Source of the DNA: Fuerstiella marisgermanici
GTDB taxonomy: Bacteria > Planctomycetota > Planctomycetia > Planctomycetales > Planctomycetaceae
Assembly (NCBI RefSeq): GCF_001983935.1
Contig: NZ_CP017641.1
Location: 5,208,001 to 5,272,000 of the forward strand
Direction of reading: 5' to 3'
DNA: 64,000 nucleotides
Shown here piece by piece: positions 1-8,654 of this stretch. A program made the position numbers and the translations under genes. Below the pieces are notes generated by a model that saw nothing but the letters and a program-made list of their open reading frames with translations, ran no database searches and was not told where the DNA came from. Position 1 is the stretch's first letter. Every line of letters starts with the position of its first letter.

Positions 1-2
1 TG

Positions 3-809
3 CATGTCTGGAAAGTGAATCACAACCCCGGCCACTACGCGCCGCCGGAATTCATCGAACGTATGAAGCAAACCGGGCGCACTCAGGTGGACGTGCACGG
101 CAACGTCACTGAATGGTTGAACCCGGCTCATCCGGTCAACTTCAAGCTGGAAGTCGACAGCATGCTGGAAGTCGTCCGAAACTATGACGTGGACGGTATT
201 CACTTCGATTACATTCGATACCCCAACGCAAGCCTCGACTACAGCGATTTCAGTCGCCGAAAATTTGAATCCGACACGGGGCATGAAATCATCGACTGGC
301 CCGCCGACTGTTACGATGGCCGACTGCACGATGAATACCGCGACTGGCGAGCGGATCAGATTACTCGTCTGGTAGAAACAGTAAGTCGAGAAGCTCGGAA
401 GCTGCGGCCGGACATCAAAATTTCCGCGGCCGTATTTTCGGCATATCCTCAGTGCCGTGAAGCCGTCGGTCAGGACTGGTCACTGTGGGCGAAGCGCGGC
501 TACGTCGATTTTCTATGCCCCATGAACTACAGCGATAACGATGACGAATTCGCTGCGTGGATTACCAACCAGCAGAAGCTGGCGTTTGGTGTTCCTGTCT
601 ACGCCGGCATCGGCGCGGCTGCCGGACGATCGACGTTAACGGCCGATCGCGTGGTGGGGCAGATCGAAATCACACGGCAACACAAGACAGGCGGCTTCAC
701 AATTTTCGCGCTCAATCAGGGCACCGCGGCGAGCATCCTGCCGGGGTTGAAAGCTGGCGCCTCCCGCAACACAGCAACCACGCCTCATCGTTCCACCAAA
801 CAACCTTGA
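3..809 (+). CDS. GHL10/DUF187-type glycoside hydrolase-like protein, C-terminal part
   Basis: The open frame runs in from the left edge of the window, so the N-terminus is missing; a GTG at 15 is not needed as a start. The motif VDGIHFDYIRYP (about residues 60-71 of the visible part) is the signature of the GHL10 (DUF187) family of TIM-barrel glycosidase-like proteins, and the later FLCPMNYSD and GIGAAAGRST segments fit late barrel strands. These proteins are usually secreted and act on polysaccharides, but the substrate is unknown. About 270 residues are visible, roughly the second half of a typical member. The end has low-complexity Thr/Ser/Arg residues and a TGA stop. Family assignment is good; function is inferred only from the family. 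Confidence 0.8.
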   Translation, partial: HVWKVNHNPGHYAPPEFIERMKQTGRTQVDVHGNVTEWLNPAHPVNFKLEVDSMLEVVRNYDVDGIHFDYIRYPNASLDYSDFSRRKFESDTGHEIIDWPADCYDGRLHDEYRDWRADQITRLVETVSREARKLRPDIKISAAVFSAYPQCREAVGQDWSLWAKRGYVDFLCPMNYSDNDDEFAAWITNQQKLAFGVPVYAGIGAAAGRSTLTADRVVGQIEITRQHKTGGFTIFALNQGTAASILPGLKAGASRNTATTPHRSTKQP

Positions 810-1310
810 AGCAGGTTTCCGAGCCCAGGAGTGAAGGTGCTTGAATTTCTTCAACGCTCATCACCCACACGAGTTATGGCACATAACGGAAGGATCGCTA
901 AGGAAACCACGGATTTATTGCACCTTGGGTGACGATAACGTCTATACTACATCGCAACGGACATCGCGATCCGTTGCCTCATGACGCAAAAGCGGGGCTT
1001 TCCCGCTCGTCTTATCCTGAAGTACAGTCGCTCAGTTCGAATACTTCAAAGGTCTTCGAAGCAAATCTGTTTACGCCATGCCACTGCCGGCATGGCACAA
1101 AGCAAACCTTCGCAACACGAAACGACCTCAAACCGTTTCTTTGGTGTTGCACCATGGGTTCCGGCCGATCAGCACGCTTGCTTGATTCGGATTCGATTCT
1201 ACGGTTTACGAAGTTCGCCGCCGCAACAAGTTCGGCGTGATTTTTGTCGTAAGCCGTCTGTTATTTTCTGTGGCACCGCCACTCATCGCCCAACGGGCTG
1301 AACGATTTTT
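810..1310 (+). promoter_or_regulatory. Hairpin-rich 500-bp leader region upstream of the RRM gene
   Basis: No credible gene is seen here. At least four short perfect hairpins can be read: 956-975 (AACGGA/TCCGTT), 992-1006 (GCGGG/CCCGC), 1075-1096 (GCCATGCC/GGCATGGC with a 6-nt loop) and 1142-1154 (TGGTG/CACCA). The region leads straight into the RRM protein gene at 1311. Genes for small RRM and cold-shock proteins often carry long structured 5' leaders, so a regulatory RNA is plausible. This is inference; the first hairpins could equally belong to the 3' end of the preceding gene. Confidence 0.35.
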
Positions 1311-1616
1311 ATGACATCAATTTTTGTCGGCAACCTGTCGTTTAACACGACGGAAGCTGAACTCGAATATGCGTTTGCACGCCATGGTCGCGTCTCTTCT
1401 GTCCGCATGATCACTGATCGAGGCTCCGGATCTCCGAAAGGTTTCGCCTTTGTACAGATGCCAGGAATGGACGATGCCGAAGAAGCCATTGCCAGGATGA
1501 ACGGGCAGAGTATCGGCGGACGTTCGATCCGCGTGAATGCGGCCGAATCCCGCAACGATTCCGGGCCCGGGCGTCCGACACCAGGGGCGCGATCTGCACT
1601 GCTCGATTCACTATAG
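1311..1616 (+). CDS. RNA-binding protein with a single RRM domain
   Basis: A 101-residue protein almost entirely made of one RNA recognition motif. RNP-2 is IFVGNL (residues 4-9) and RNP-1 is KGFAFVQM (about residues 43-50), in the usual beta1 and beta3 positions. Such small bacterial RRM proteins, known from cyanobacteria and planctomycetes, bind single-stranded RNA and are often cold-induced. The usual Gly/Arg-rich tail is replaced by a short tail (SGPGRPTPGARSALLDSL), and the stop codon lies just before a REP-like sequence at about 1615-1710, so the C-terminus may have been altered. The ATG at 1311 starts directly at the domain and fits family starts. Domain call is firm; the RNA target is unknown. 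Confidence 0.9.
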   Translation: MTSIFVGNLSFNTTEAELEYAFARHGRVSSVRMITDRGSGSPKGFAFVQMPGMDDAEEAIARMNGQSIGGRSIRVNAAESRNDSGPGRPTPGARSALLDSL

Positions 1617-1682
1617 CAGCACGTTCCGCCACTTAGGTAAGTGCGTTCCAACCGCAATCAAACGCCGAAGTGCTGCGTGGGC

Positions 1683-1707
1683 TTCCGACTTCTCCACGAA
1701 GTCGGAA
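1683..1707. repeat. REP-like hairpin (10-bp stem, 5-nt loop)
   Basis: TTCCGACTTC and GAAGTCGGAA form a perfect 10-bp stem around TCCAC. The flanks repeat the wording (cacgttccgcc, ggaacgtacc). There is no T-tract, so it looks more like a REP-type intergenic palindrome than a Rho-independent terminator, although it may help end the RRM transcript. Confidence 0.5.
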
Positions 1708-1924
1708 CGTACCATTTCAAGACTTCGAGATATCTAAATTAGTTTCGCCGTGTACAATCATGGCACGTGCATTTAATCACACATGCACCACAGGTCTTCG
1801 GAATTGGTGAATCTGCACCAACAGACCAGATCATGTTGACCGGCTCACGGGAAACTCATGGACATTCAGTTTTACTTCAATAGCACGCTGCGGGCACGAC
1901 CCCGAGTCAGGTTGCGTGCCATAC

Positions 1925-2248
1925 ATGTCCAGTAGAAAACCGGTCCCACTCTTCGATCGCCAACCTCGCCCTCTGTGCCCGGTCTGCGGCGAAACAAGCT
2001 ATTCACCCGCTGGAATTCATCCGCAATGCGCCGTCCGCCGCCTGGACGATGAACGCATGAAGAAGATGAAACTGCGAGTTGCTCAGGGGCAGCAGGAAAA
2101 GTTTCAACCGCCGGGAGATACCAGCCCGTGGAAGCGCGCCTGTCCGGTGTGTCGCGCGACCCAGCACGTGCGCTGCAAGTCGTGCCAGTGCGGCCATGTG
2201 TTCGCAATGCGACCAGGCGTTTCGCCTGAACAAGGTGAAGCTTTATGA
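1925..2248 (+). CDS. Small zinc-ribbon protein with paired CxxC motifs
   Basis: A 107-residue hypothetical protein. CPVCGE near residue 20 and a second cysteine cluster (CPVC, then CKSCQCG, about residues 73-90) point to one or two zinc ribbons; the rest is basic and hydrophilic with no membrane segment. An in-frame GTG at 1916 is possible, but ATG at 1925 is preferred. Its TGA overlaps the ATG of floA (ATGA at 2245-2248), implying translational coupling. It is the first gene of a tight run zinc-ribbon, floA, GT4, toroid protein. I do not recognise a named family; a scaffold or nucleic-acid-binding role would be a guess. Confidence 0.65.
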   Translation: MSSRKPVPLFDRQPRPLCPVCGETSYSPAGIHPQCAVRRLDDERMKKMKLRVAQGQQEKFQPPGDTSPWKRACPVCRATQHVRCKSCQCGHVFAMRPGVSPEQGEAL

Positions 2249-3294
2249 CCGAATTTCTGATGTGGGCAGTGGTAACCGCCATCGCGGGCGGGCTGTTCTA
2301 TGTCGTCAGTCGCTACTTTTCATTGTGGCTACAGGCCTGGTCGACCGGAACACACATTGGCCTGCTTTCGTTGGTCTCAATGTCTTTACGCAAGATCGAT
2401 CCGCAGACGATTGTGCGCTGCAAAATCATGGCCGTGCAGGCGGGCCTGGCGGACTTCTCCACAGGATTGCTGGAATCACAGTACCTCGCTGGCGGCGACG
2501 TGATACGAGTAACGCGAGCTCTGGTGGTTGCTCACCGAGCACGAATCGAACTGGATTGGAACACTGCGGCGGCTGTGGATCTCGCCGGTCGAGATATTCT
2601 GGAAGCTGTGCAGTTGAGCGTCAATCCGATGGTCATCCTGTGTCCGGATCCGGAACTCGGGCAGGGCGATACGTTAGATGGAGTATCTCGCGATGGCATT
2701 CAACTGAAAGTCCGTGTGCGAGTCACCGTTCGAACGAATCTGACACAGCTGATTGGCGGTGCCACGGAGACCACAGTGATCGCTCGCGTTGGGCAGGGCA
2801 TTGTTTCCGCCATCGGAACGTGTGAAAGTTACCGCGACGCTCTGGCCGATCCGATGGTGATCACTCGCCAGGTGCTGGCAAAAGGATTGGATTCCCAAAC
2901 GGCCTTTGAAATCGTTTCGATTGATATCGCGGATATCGATGTGGGCGAGAATATCGGCGCCAAACTTCAGACTGACCAGGCAAACGCTGACGTGCGAATC
3001 GCTGTGGCTCACGCCGAAGAACGTCGCGCGATGGCGGTGGCTCGTGAACAGGAAATGGTCGCGCTGACTCGCGAAAACGAAGCAGCCATTGTTCATGCCG
3101 AAGCCGAAATTCCGGCGGCGATCGCGGCGGCCTTCGTTAGAGGCCAGCTTCGAGCCGCCCATCGTCCGCGGCGAATCCAGTCCATGGATCGGTTTGCTCA
3201 AGCTGAGTTCCGCACAATCAACGATCACCAGTTCCCACTAGCGTCACCGGCGATCGGCCACGTGGGAACAACAAAATCAGAAGGTCGGGCATAA
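2245..3294 (+). CDS. floA: Flotillin-like protein FloA
   Basis: A 349-residue membrane-anchored protein of the FloA (YqfA/UPF0365) family, which organises functional membrane microdomains and affects fluidity, secretion and signalling complexes. One N-terminal membrane segment (about residues 5-25) is followed by a PHB/SPFH-like domain. Diagnostic stretches include RVRVTVRTNLTQLIGGA, VLAKGLDSQTAFEIVSIDIA and DVGENIGAKLQTDQANAD, then the coiled-coil heptads EERRAMAVAREQEM. Length is close to the usual 330. The start overlaps the stop of the zinc-ribbon gene, and its stop is 3 bp before the next gene. Co-transcription with glycosyltransferases suggests that the sugar-transfer step is membrane-organised; that link is inference. 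Confidence 0.93.
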   Translation: MTEFLMWAVVTAIAGGLFYVVSRYFSLWLQAWSTGTHIGLLSLVSMSLRKIDPQTIVRCKIMAVQAGLADFSTGLLESQYLAGGDVIRVTRALVVAHRARIELDWNTAAAVDLAGRDILEAVQLSVNPMVILCPDPELGQGDTLDGVSRDGIQLKVRVRVTVRTNLTQLIGGATETTVIARVGQGIVSAIGTCESYRDALADPMVITRQVLAKGLDSQTAFEIVSIDIADIDVGENIGAKLQTDQANADVRIAVAHAEERRAMAVAREQEMVALTRENEAAIVHAEAEIPAAIAAAFVRGQLRAAHRPRRIQSMDRFAQAEFRTINDHQFPLASPAIGHVGTTKSEGRA

Positions 3295-3297
3295 CGA

Positions 3298-4533
3298 ATG
3301 AGCCACACCGCCAGACCGCTGTTTATCTCAACCTATCCGCCCGAAGAATGCGGACTGGCGACATTCACGAAGGATTCGGCAGACGCCGTTGACCTGGCAG
3401 CCGGGCAGCCCGTGTCGACAATCGCCGCCATTCAGAAGCTGCATCAGCATTCCGGCCAGAATTCACGGATCGTCCACGTCATCGATAATAATCGCGAGGA
3501 CGCATACGTCACTGCCGCAGAAGTGGCGAATAATGGACCGTGTGATGTGGTAAGCCTGCAGCATGAATTCGGTCTCTACGCCGGCGACTGGGGCGACAGT
3601 ATCATCGAATTTATGGAACGCTGCCGAAAACCGGTGGTCACCACCTTCCATACTTTGCTAACGGAGCCAAAACCTAAGCCGAAACAACTGATTCGTGACG
3701 TCGCGGCAAGCAGCGACGGTATCGTCGTGATGACGGACATCGCCGCAAAGTTGCTTCGGGAAGTTTACGGAGTCGCCGATTCGCGAGTGGAAATCATTCC
3801 GCACGGCGTGCCCGTTGTGCCGTTCGCCAGGGATCGAAGTCACCGTGAGGAACTTGGGCTAACGGGCCGGCAGGTGATCTGCACATTCGGGCTGATCAAT
3901 CCGGGCAAAGGCCTGGAATTCATGATTCGCGCGATGCCGGAGATTGTCAAGACGTGCCCGGACGCGCTGTACCTGATCGTGGGAGCAACTCATCCTCAGG
4001 TCAAACGCAAACACGGTGAAAGCTATCGCGAAGGACTGATTGAGCTCGCCGATTCACTTGGCGTTGGCGGCAATGTTCGATTTGTCAATCAGTATCTAAG
4101 CCTGCCGGAACTGCTGACCCACCTGCAATCGTGCGACGTCTTTGTCACGCCTTATCCGGGTAAAGATCAGATCGCCAGCGGCACGATGGCTTATGCGATG
4201 GCCGCCGTCGGTGCCGTCGTCAGCACGCCCTACCTCTACGCCAAAGAGGTCCTCGCTGACGATCGAGGCTTGCTTGTTCCATTCGGTGACAGTGATGCGA
4301 TGGCAGACGCGACGGTGCGATACCTGGCCGACCACGAATTGCTGTCGGAAACTCGTCGCCGCGCCTTCGAATACTCCAGGCCAATGTTCTGGCCAAACGT
4401 CGGGCGAAAGTACCTGGACCTGTTTACAAGCGTGATCGATCGAAATCACAACAACACATCAACACGTCGAAGCAAGGATACGTCAGACCTGGGCGACACT
4501 CATCGCCTGCCATTTTCACAAAAAGGAATTTGA
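3298..4533 (+). CDS. GT4-family glycosyltransferase (mannosyltransferase-like)
   Basis: A 411-residue GT-B fold protein. The N-terminal half has [16 protein letters not shown] and [14 protein letters not shown], typical of retaining GT4 enzymes that cluster with GH130 genes. The C-terminal nucleotide-sugar half has [23 protein letters not shown] and [17 protein letters not shown]. The canonical EX7E pair is not obvious; the QIASGT segment takes its place, as I recall for this subfamily. In many genomes this domain is fused to the alpha/alpha-toroid domain encoded next; here they are separate genes overlapping by ATGA (4530-4533). No signal peptide, so it should act in the cytoplasm. Donor and acceptor are unknown; mannose is inferred from the GH130 partners. 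Confidence 0.85.
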   Translation: MSHTARPLFISTYPPEECGLATFTKDSADAVDLAAGQPVSTIAAIQKLHQHSGQNSRIVHVIDNNREDAYVTAAEVANNGPCDVVSLQHEFGLYAGDWGDSIIEFMERCRKPVVTTFHTLLTEPKPKPKQLIRDVAASSDGIVVMTDIAAKLLREVYGVADSRVEIIPHGVPVVPFARDRSHREELGLTGRQVICTFGLINPGKGLEFMIRAMPEIVKTCPDALYLIVGATHPQVKRKHGESYREGLIELADSLGVGGNVRFVNQYLSLPELLTHLQSCDVFVTPYPGKDQIASGTMAYAMAAVGAVVSTPYLYAKEVLADDRGLLVPFGDSDAMADATVRYLADHELLSETRRRAFEYSRPMFWPNVGRKYLDLFTSVIDRNHNNTSTRRSKDTSDLGDTHRLPFSQKGI

Positions 4534-5645
4534 TGCACGCTTCAAGCTGTCTGCCACTCAATCACATCGATCGAATGACGGACTCAGCCGGACTGATTCA
4601 GCACGCCATCTACGACATTCCTCGACGATCCAGCGGATACACAACCGACGACAATGCACGAGCCCTCCGCCTGTGCGCTCGGCTGTGTTCGGGCGATACA
4701 GATGATCGCATGATCGAACGAGTCGCCTGTTATCTTAGCTTCATGGAACACGCGCAACGCCCGACCGGCGGGTTCCATAACTTCATGAGCTACCAGCGCG
4801 ACTGGCTCGATACCAACGGTTGCGGTGACAGCCAGGGACAGGCCGTCCTGGCGTTAGCTGAGGTTCGCGCCGGCAACTTACCTCAGGGCTTTCGGGATCT
4901 TTCCAAAGAACTGATGAACAACGCCGCACATGTACTCACGGAACTCACCAGCCTTCGCGCACACGCCTACGTGATTCAGGCATGGGCCATTCTGCAGCGA
5001 GCCAGCGTTCCTGACATCGGCGAGTTGGAATCGATCGCCCGCCGCGCTGTCGATCATCTGGTGCACGCCTGGAAGTCTTCCCGCCAACAAAGCTGGGACT
5101 GGTTTGAACCGCAGATGACTTATGCAAACGCCGTCCTTCCGCACGCCATGTTCGACGCGGCGGAAATGTGGGACGACGAGGTGCTACTTTCTATCGCCGA
5201 ATCGTCGTTTCGCTTTCTGGACAAAGCCACGACTTCAGGCGACGTGTTCTGCCCGATTGGAAACCACGGGTGGTACGCCCGGAACGCTCAAAAAGCGATA
5301 TATGACCAGCAGCCGGTCGAAGCTTCCACCATGGCCGCAGCAGCATTAGCAGGTCTCGACCTGCAACATGATCAGGAATATGTGAACGCCTTCCAGAAAG
5401 CTCGCGGATGGTTTCACGGCCAAAACACTCAGCATTCCCAAATGGCAAACATTGAATCCGGCGGATGCCACGACGGGCTGCAACCCACAGGCATTAACTG
5501 GAACTGCGGAGCAGAATCGACTCTGGCCTATCTGTGGACGGAAGTGCTCGCAGGCGAAGCACACCATGTCACCACAGACACGCATTCAGTAGCGACCGCC
5601 ATGAAGAATACGCTCAAACTTCACGACGCAACCAGCATCCGCTGA
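4530..5645 (+). CDS. Six-hairpin (alpha/alpha toroid) protein, partner of the preceding GT4
   Basis: A 371-residue soluble protein. [18 protein letters not shown] and [11 protein letters not shown] near the N-terminus are hallmarks of the alpha/alpha-toroid domain usually found C-terminal to GT4 in fused proteins of this type; regular helical-hairpin segments follow, with [24 protein letters not shown] and [21 protein letters not shown]. The genes overlap by 4 bp, so the two halves probably form one functional unit made in equal amounts. The toroid fold is shared by glycosidases and epimerases, but no catalytic acid pair can be assigned with certainty. Alternatives are a carbohydrate-binding or glycosidase role. 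It is the last gene of the first half of the glycan locus. Confidence 0.75.
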   Translation: MMHASSCLPLNHIDRMTDSAGLIQHAIYDIPRRSSGYTTDDNARALRLCARLCSGDTDDRMIERVACYLSFMEHAQRPTGGFHNFMSYQRDWLDTNGCGDSQGQAVLALAEVRAGNLPQGFRDLSKELMNNAAHVLTELTSLRAHAYVIQAWAILQRASVPDIGELESIARRAVDHLVHAWKSSRQQSWDWFEPQMTYANAVLPHAMFDAAEMWDDEVLLSIAESSFRFLDKATTSGDVFCPIGNHGWYARNAQKAIYDQQPVEASTMAAAALAGLDLQHDQEYVNAFQKARGWFHGQNTQHSQMANIESGGCHDGLQPTGINWNCGAESTLAYLWTEVLAGEAHHVTTDTHSVATAMKNTLKLHDATSIR

Positions 5646-5702
5646 TCAAAGTTTGGCGGCAACGAATCACAAGTCCTGTTCTGTAACTGAGGAGAATTCG
5701 TA

Positions 5703-5828
5703 ATGGGTGACAAAGGCAGCAAAGACAAAGGCAAACGTGAGCAGCAGAAGAAAGCTCTGCTAACGCCGAAGGAAAAACGAAAAGCCAAAAACGAAAAGAA
5801 GAACAACTCAGGGGTGATTGGAACTTAA
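5703..5828 (+). CDS. 41-residue lysine-rich small protein
   Basis: A short gene with an ATG at 5703 and a good ribosome-binding site (GAGGAG, 7-8 bases upstream). The product starts MGDKGSKDKGKREQQKKAL and continues with TPKEKRKAKNEKKNN; about 40 percent is Lys plus Arg, it has no cysteine and no membrane segment, and it is probably disordered and nucleic-acid or ribosome associated. It resembles small MGDKG-type proteins that I recall from planctomycetes and related phyla, with no known function. It sits alone between the two blocks of the glycan locus, and its stop codon is followed after 2 bp by a 99-bp repeat element. Confidence 0.7.
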   Translation: MGDKGSKDKGKREQQKKALLTPKEKRKAKNEKKNNSGVIGT

Positions 5829-5830
5829 AC

Positions 5831-5929
5831 CAGTTTACCTTTTGGCGTGGACGGTTCGGGCTTGTGGCAAACAGCATTCATAGTACGAAACGCTTGTTCC
5901 GCGGCCACAAGTCAGCGTAACACGCTGTA
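5831..5929. repeat. 99-bp dispersed hairpin element, copy 1
   Basis: First of three copies in the window (others at 47494-47592 and 47616-47714), equal in length and differing at about 5-7 positions. Internal structure: CTTGTGGC (5861-5868) pairs with GCCACAAG (5904-5911), and CAGCGT pairs with ACGCTG around a 3-nt loop (5913-5927). It begins 2 bases after the stop codon of the 41-aa gene. Confidence 0.85.
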
Positions 5930-6026
5930 GCCAATCAGGTTGAGTAAATCATCAGCGGCCTGACCCCGTCGAGAATCAGTTTCAGGGAAGTGGTTTCTGG
6001 ACGCCGCGACAGGGAAGACAAGAACA

Positions 6027-6067
6027 GGGAATTGAGGAATGCAGGATCCAGGCCTTCCTCAATTCCC
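6027..6067 (+). terminator. Strong hairpin upstream of the first GH130 gene
   Basis: GGGAATTGAGGAA (6027-6039) pairs perfectly with TTCCTCAATTCCC (6055-6067), a 13-bp stem with a 15-nt loop followed by the T/C-rich gctttcctcacttt. It could terminate transcripts from the first half of the locus, or be a leader structure of the GH130 gene that starts 62 bp later. Confidence 0.5.
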
Positions 6068-6129
6068 GCTTTCCTCACTTTACGTTGAAACCCGTTACCC
6101 ACCACATTGTCAAATCCGAACAGACCTTA

Positions 6130-7611
6130 ATGCCCACAACTGCGATTCGCCTGCAACGCACTGACACTATTCTGCAGCCTGACCAGACGCGAGTTCTGTT
6201 GCGGCCGTTCAGCCCGGGCGACGCCCAACGTTGCGGACGAGTGATCAGTCGCATCCTGGCGTTACCGGAAGATCAGGTTGGCCCGCTTCTGGACGAAGTG
6301 TCCGCTGAATTCTCTGAACGCCATCCGGAAATCCAGCGAATGTTCCTGGAACGATTCGAACAGGTTCGCGCGCAGCACGTTCCCGAGGAAGGCGTGTCCG
6401 ATGCGTGCAGGTCGTTGATCGGAGCGTACTTCCTTGCCGAGTACTCTCTGGAATCGGCTGCGCTGTTCAATCCGTCGATTGTGCCCCACGTCGATCAAAG
6501 CAATCTTCCACCTGGAGCGCTTCGTTTCGTCCTTAGCCTGCGAGCCACTGGTGAAGGCCACATTTCTTCCATCACTTTTCGTACGGGGATCGTCCACGCA
6601 GACAATCGCATCGAAGTATTGAAGCCTGGTCATTTACTGACGGAACCTCGGCAGATTCCGAATTCCGCCTACGAAAAAGGGCTGTTTTCACGCAAGTTGA
6701 TTGAACTCGGCCTGGACGGTGACTTCACCGATCGTGTCCTGCAAAGACTCGTCGATCCCTTTTCAACCAGTGAGCTGCGAAGAAGTATTGATGAAGAAAT
6801 GGAACTGGAACGCAATTCGGACGGAGTCCTGCAGCAAGATCAGGGCACGGCTCACGGAATCTGGATGCTGGCAAGGTCCAACTATGAGGTTCAATTTCAG
6901 CCGCAACAAAAGCTGTCCGAACGGATTCTATTCCCTGCCACGCCCACACAGATCAACGGCATCGAAGACGCCCGTTTCGTAAGGTTCCGCAACGATGACG
7001 GCAGCTACATCTATTACGCGACGTTCACGGCTTACGATGGCAACGTGATCATGCCGGAACTGGTGCAAACCGATGACTTCCTGAAGTTTCGGTTCATCAC
7101 GCTGAATGGCCCTGCCGCGAAGAACAAGGGCATGGCCATGTTCCCGCGAAAGATCAATGGGCGTTACGCGATGCTTTCGCGACAGGACAACGAATGCATC
7201 TCGATCATGTTTTCGGACAACATTCATTTTTGGAACCAACGTCAGGTCCTGCTGAAACCAAAGTTCCCCTGGGAACTGGTGCAACTTGGCAACTGCGGTT
7301 CACCGATTGAAACCGACGCTGGCTGGCTGGTGCTTAGTCATGGCGTCGGCGCGATGCGGAAATACTGCATCGGCGCCTTCCTTTTGGATCTGGAAGATCC
7401 CGGCATGGTCATCGGTCGGCTGCGTGAACCGCTGTTGAGTCCCAACGCAGTCGAACGCGAAGGATATGTGCCGAACGTCGTCTACACCTGCGGCGCATAT
7501 CTTCACGGCAGCGAACTGATCATTCCCTATGCGATGGCCGACCACGCGACCGGATTCGCCACCGTGCCGGTTGCTGATGTTTTGGCCGCTATGGAACCGG
7601 AGTCCGAATGA
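6130..7611 (+). CDS. GH130-family glycoside phosphorylase-like protein, long form
   Basis: About 493 residues. The C-terminal half is a five-bladed GH130 beta-propeller: the GxEDxR signature appears as NGIEDARFVRF, followed by YYATFTAYDG, AMFPRKINGRYAML, the SDNIHFW blade, LGNCGSPIETDAGWLVLSHG and GYVPNVVYTCG. GH130 enzymes phosphorolyse or hydrolyse beta-mannosides such as mannosyl-glucose or mannosyl-GlcNAc. The N-terminal ~240 residues form an alpha-helical extension absent from short GH130s. ATG at 6130 is preferred over an upstream TTG at 6085. The stop overlaps the next start (ATGA, 7608-7611). No signal peptide, consistent with intracellular phosphorolysis. Whether it is a phosphorylase or a hydrolase cannot be decided here. 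Confidence 0.88.
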   Translation: MPTTAIRLQRTDTILQPDQTRVLLRPFSPGDAQRCGRVISRILALPEDQVGPLLDEVSAEFSERHPEIQRMFLERFEQVRAQHVPEEGVSDACRSLIGAYFLAEYSLESAALFNPSIVPHVDQSNLPPGALRFVLSLRATGEGHISSITFRTGIVHADNRIEVLKPGHLLTEPRQIPNSAYEKGLFSRKLIELGLDGDFTDRVLQRLVDPFSTSELRRSIDEEMELERNSDGVLQQDQGTAHGIWMLARSNYEVQFQPQQKLSERILFPATPTQINGIEDARFVRFRNDDGSYIYYATFTAYDGNVIMPELVQTDDFLKFRFITLNGPAAKNKGMAMFPRKINGRYAMLSRQDNECISIMFSDNIHFWNQRQVLLKPKFPWELVQLGNCGSPIETDAGWLVLSHGVGAMRKYCIGAFLLDLEDPGMVIGRLREPLLSPNAVEREGYVPNVVYTCGAYLHGSELIIPYAMADHATGFATVPVADVLAAMEPESE

Positions 7612-8654
7612 CAGCGACCGCCGCGAAGAACCGCATCGCCATGCTTTCTCCCGTCGCCTGGCGCACGCCGCCTCGACAGTATGGCGCATGGGAAACCGTC
7701 GCCAGCAATATCACGGAAGGACTCGTCGCTCGCGGATGGGATGTGACTCTTTTTGCTACCGGCGATTCGCAAACCACAGCTCGCCTGCATTCAGTCGTCG
7801 ACAAAGGCTACGAAGAGGACGCCTCAATTGATCCTAAAGTGGCTGAGTACCTGCACATCTCGGAAGCCTTCGAGCGGGCGGCTGAATTCGACCTGATTCA
7901 TAGTCACTATGATTTCATGGCGCTGACGTATTCGCGGCTCGTGACGACTCCCATGGTGACCACAATCCATGGTTTCTCCTCATCGCAGATCATTCCGGTG
8001 TACCAGAAGTACCGTGACAGCAACTTCGTCTCGATCAGCGAATCCGACCGATCGCCCGGCCTGAATTATCTGGGCACGGTCTACAACGGAATCGATCTGT
8101 CCTTGTACCCGCTGCAACCGACCGCAGGCGACGCTCTCGTTTTTCTCGGACGAATCCATCCCGACAAAGGCGTTCACCTCGCAATCGAGGTCGCTCAGAA
8201 AAGTGGTCTTCCGTTGCTCATCGCAGGAATTATTCAGGACAAGACTTACTTTCGCGAACAGGTCGAACCGCACATCGGTCGCGATCAGATTCAATACCTC
8301 GGGGCCGTGGACAACGCGGGGAAGAACGAACTCTTCGCCCGCGCGAAGGCACTGCTGCACCTGAACACGATTCCGGAACGCTTTGGATTGGTTCTGGCTG
8401 AAGCCAACGCGGCCGGTGTACCAGTGGTGGCGATGGATCTCGGATCATGTCGCGAAGTGATCAAAGATGGCCGCACCGGGTTTCTTGTGAACAATGTTGA
8501 CGAAGCAGTCGCGTGCTTACACCGGCTTTCGAAAATCGATCGCACAGAGTGTCGTCGCAACGTCGAACAGCGGTTTTCCGTCGACACGATGGTCGAAGGA
8601 TATGAACGGGTCTATCGAAAAATATTCCAGCAGCAAGCGGACCAGAATTCATGA
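7608..8654 (+). CDS. GT4-family glycosyltransferase
   Basis: A 348-residue GT-B glycosyltransferase. Visible features are the acceptor-side Gly/Tyr-rich motif PPRQYGAWETVASNIT, DLIHSHYDFMAL, VTTIHGFSS, the hinge segment VYNGIDLSLYP, FLGRIHPDKGVHLAIEVA, and a canonical EX7E motif ERFGLVLAEANAAGVPVVA. It therefore looks catalytically complete, unlike the first GT4 of the locus. It is held between two GH130 genes by ATGA overlaps at both ends (7608-7611 and 8651-8654), so the three products are almost certainly co-translated. The pairing of a synthetic GT with breakdown-type GH130s suggests turnover of a beta-mannoside or a related storage or solute glycan; the substrate is inferred. Confidence 0.9.
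   Translation: MTATAAKNRIAMLSPVAWRTPPRQYGAWETVASNITEGLVARGWDVTLFATGDSQTTARLHSVVDKGYEEDASIDPKVAEYLHISEAFERAAEFDLIHSHYDFMALTYSRLVTTPMVTTIHGFSSSQIIPVYQKYRDSNFVSISESDRSPGLNYLGTVYNGIDLSLYPLQPTAGDALVFLGRIHPDKGVHLAIEVAQKSGLPLLIAGIIQDKTYFREQVEPHIGRDQIQYLGAVDNAGKNELFARAKALLHLNTIPERFGLVLAEANAAGVPVVAMDLGSCREVIKDGRTGFLVNNVDEAVACLHRLSKIDRTECRRNVEQRFSVDTMVEGYERVYRKIFQQQADQNS

Noticed and set aside
1683-1707. Rho-independent terminator for the RRM gene
   Set aside because: The stem is perfect, but there is no T-tract and the flanking words recur as a repeat; kept as REP-like element instead.
2079-2825. 248-aa plus-strand frame overlapping the zinc-ribbon and floA genes
   Set aside because: Shadow frame: Arg/Ser/Cys-rich translation, while the overlapping frames have clear families.
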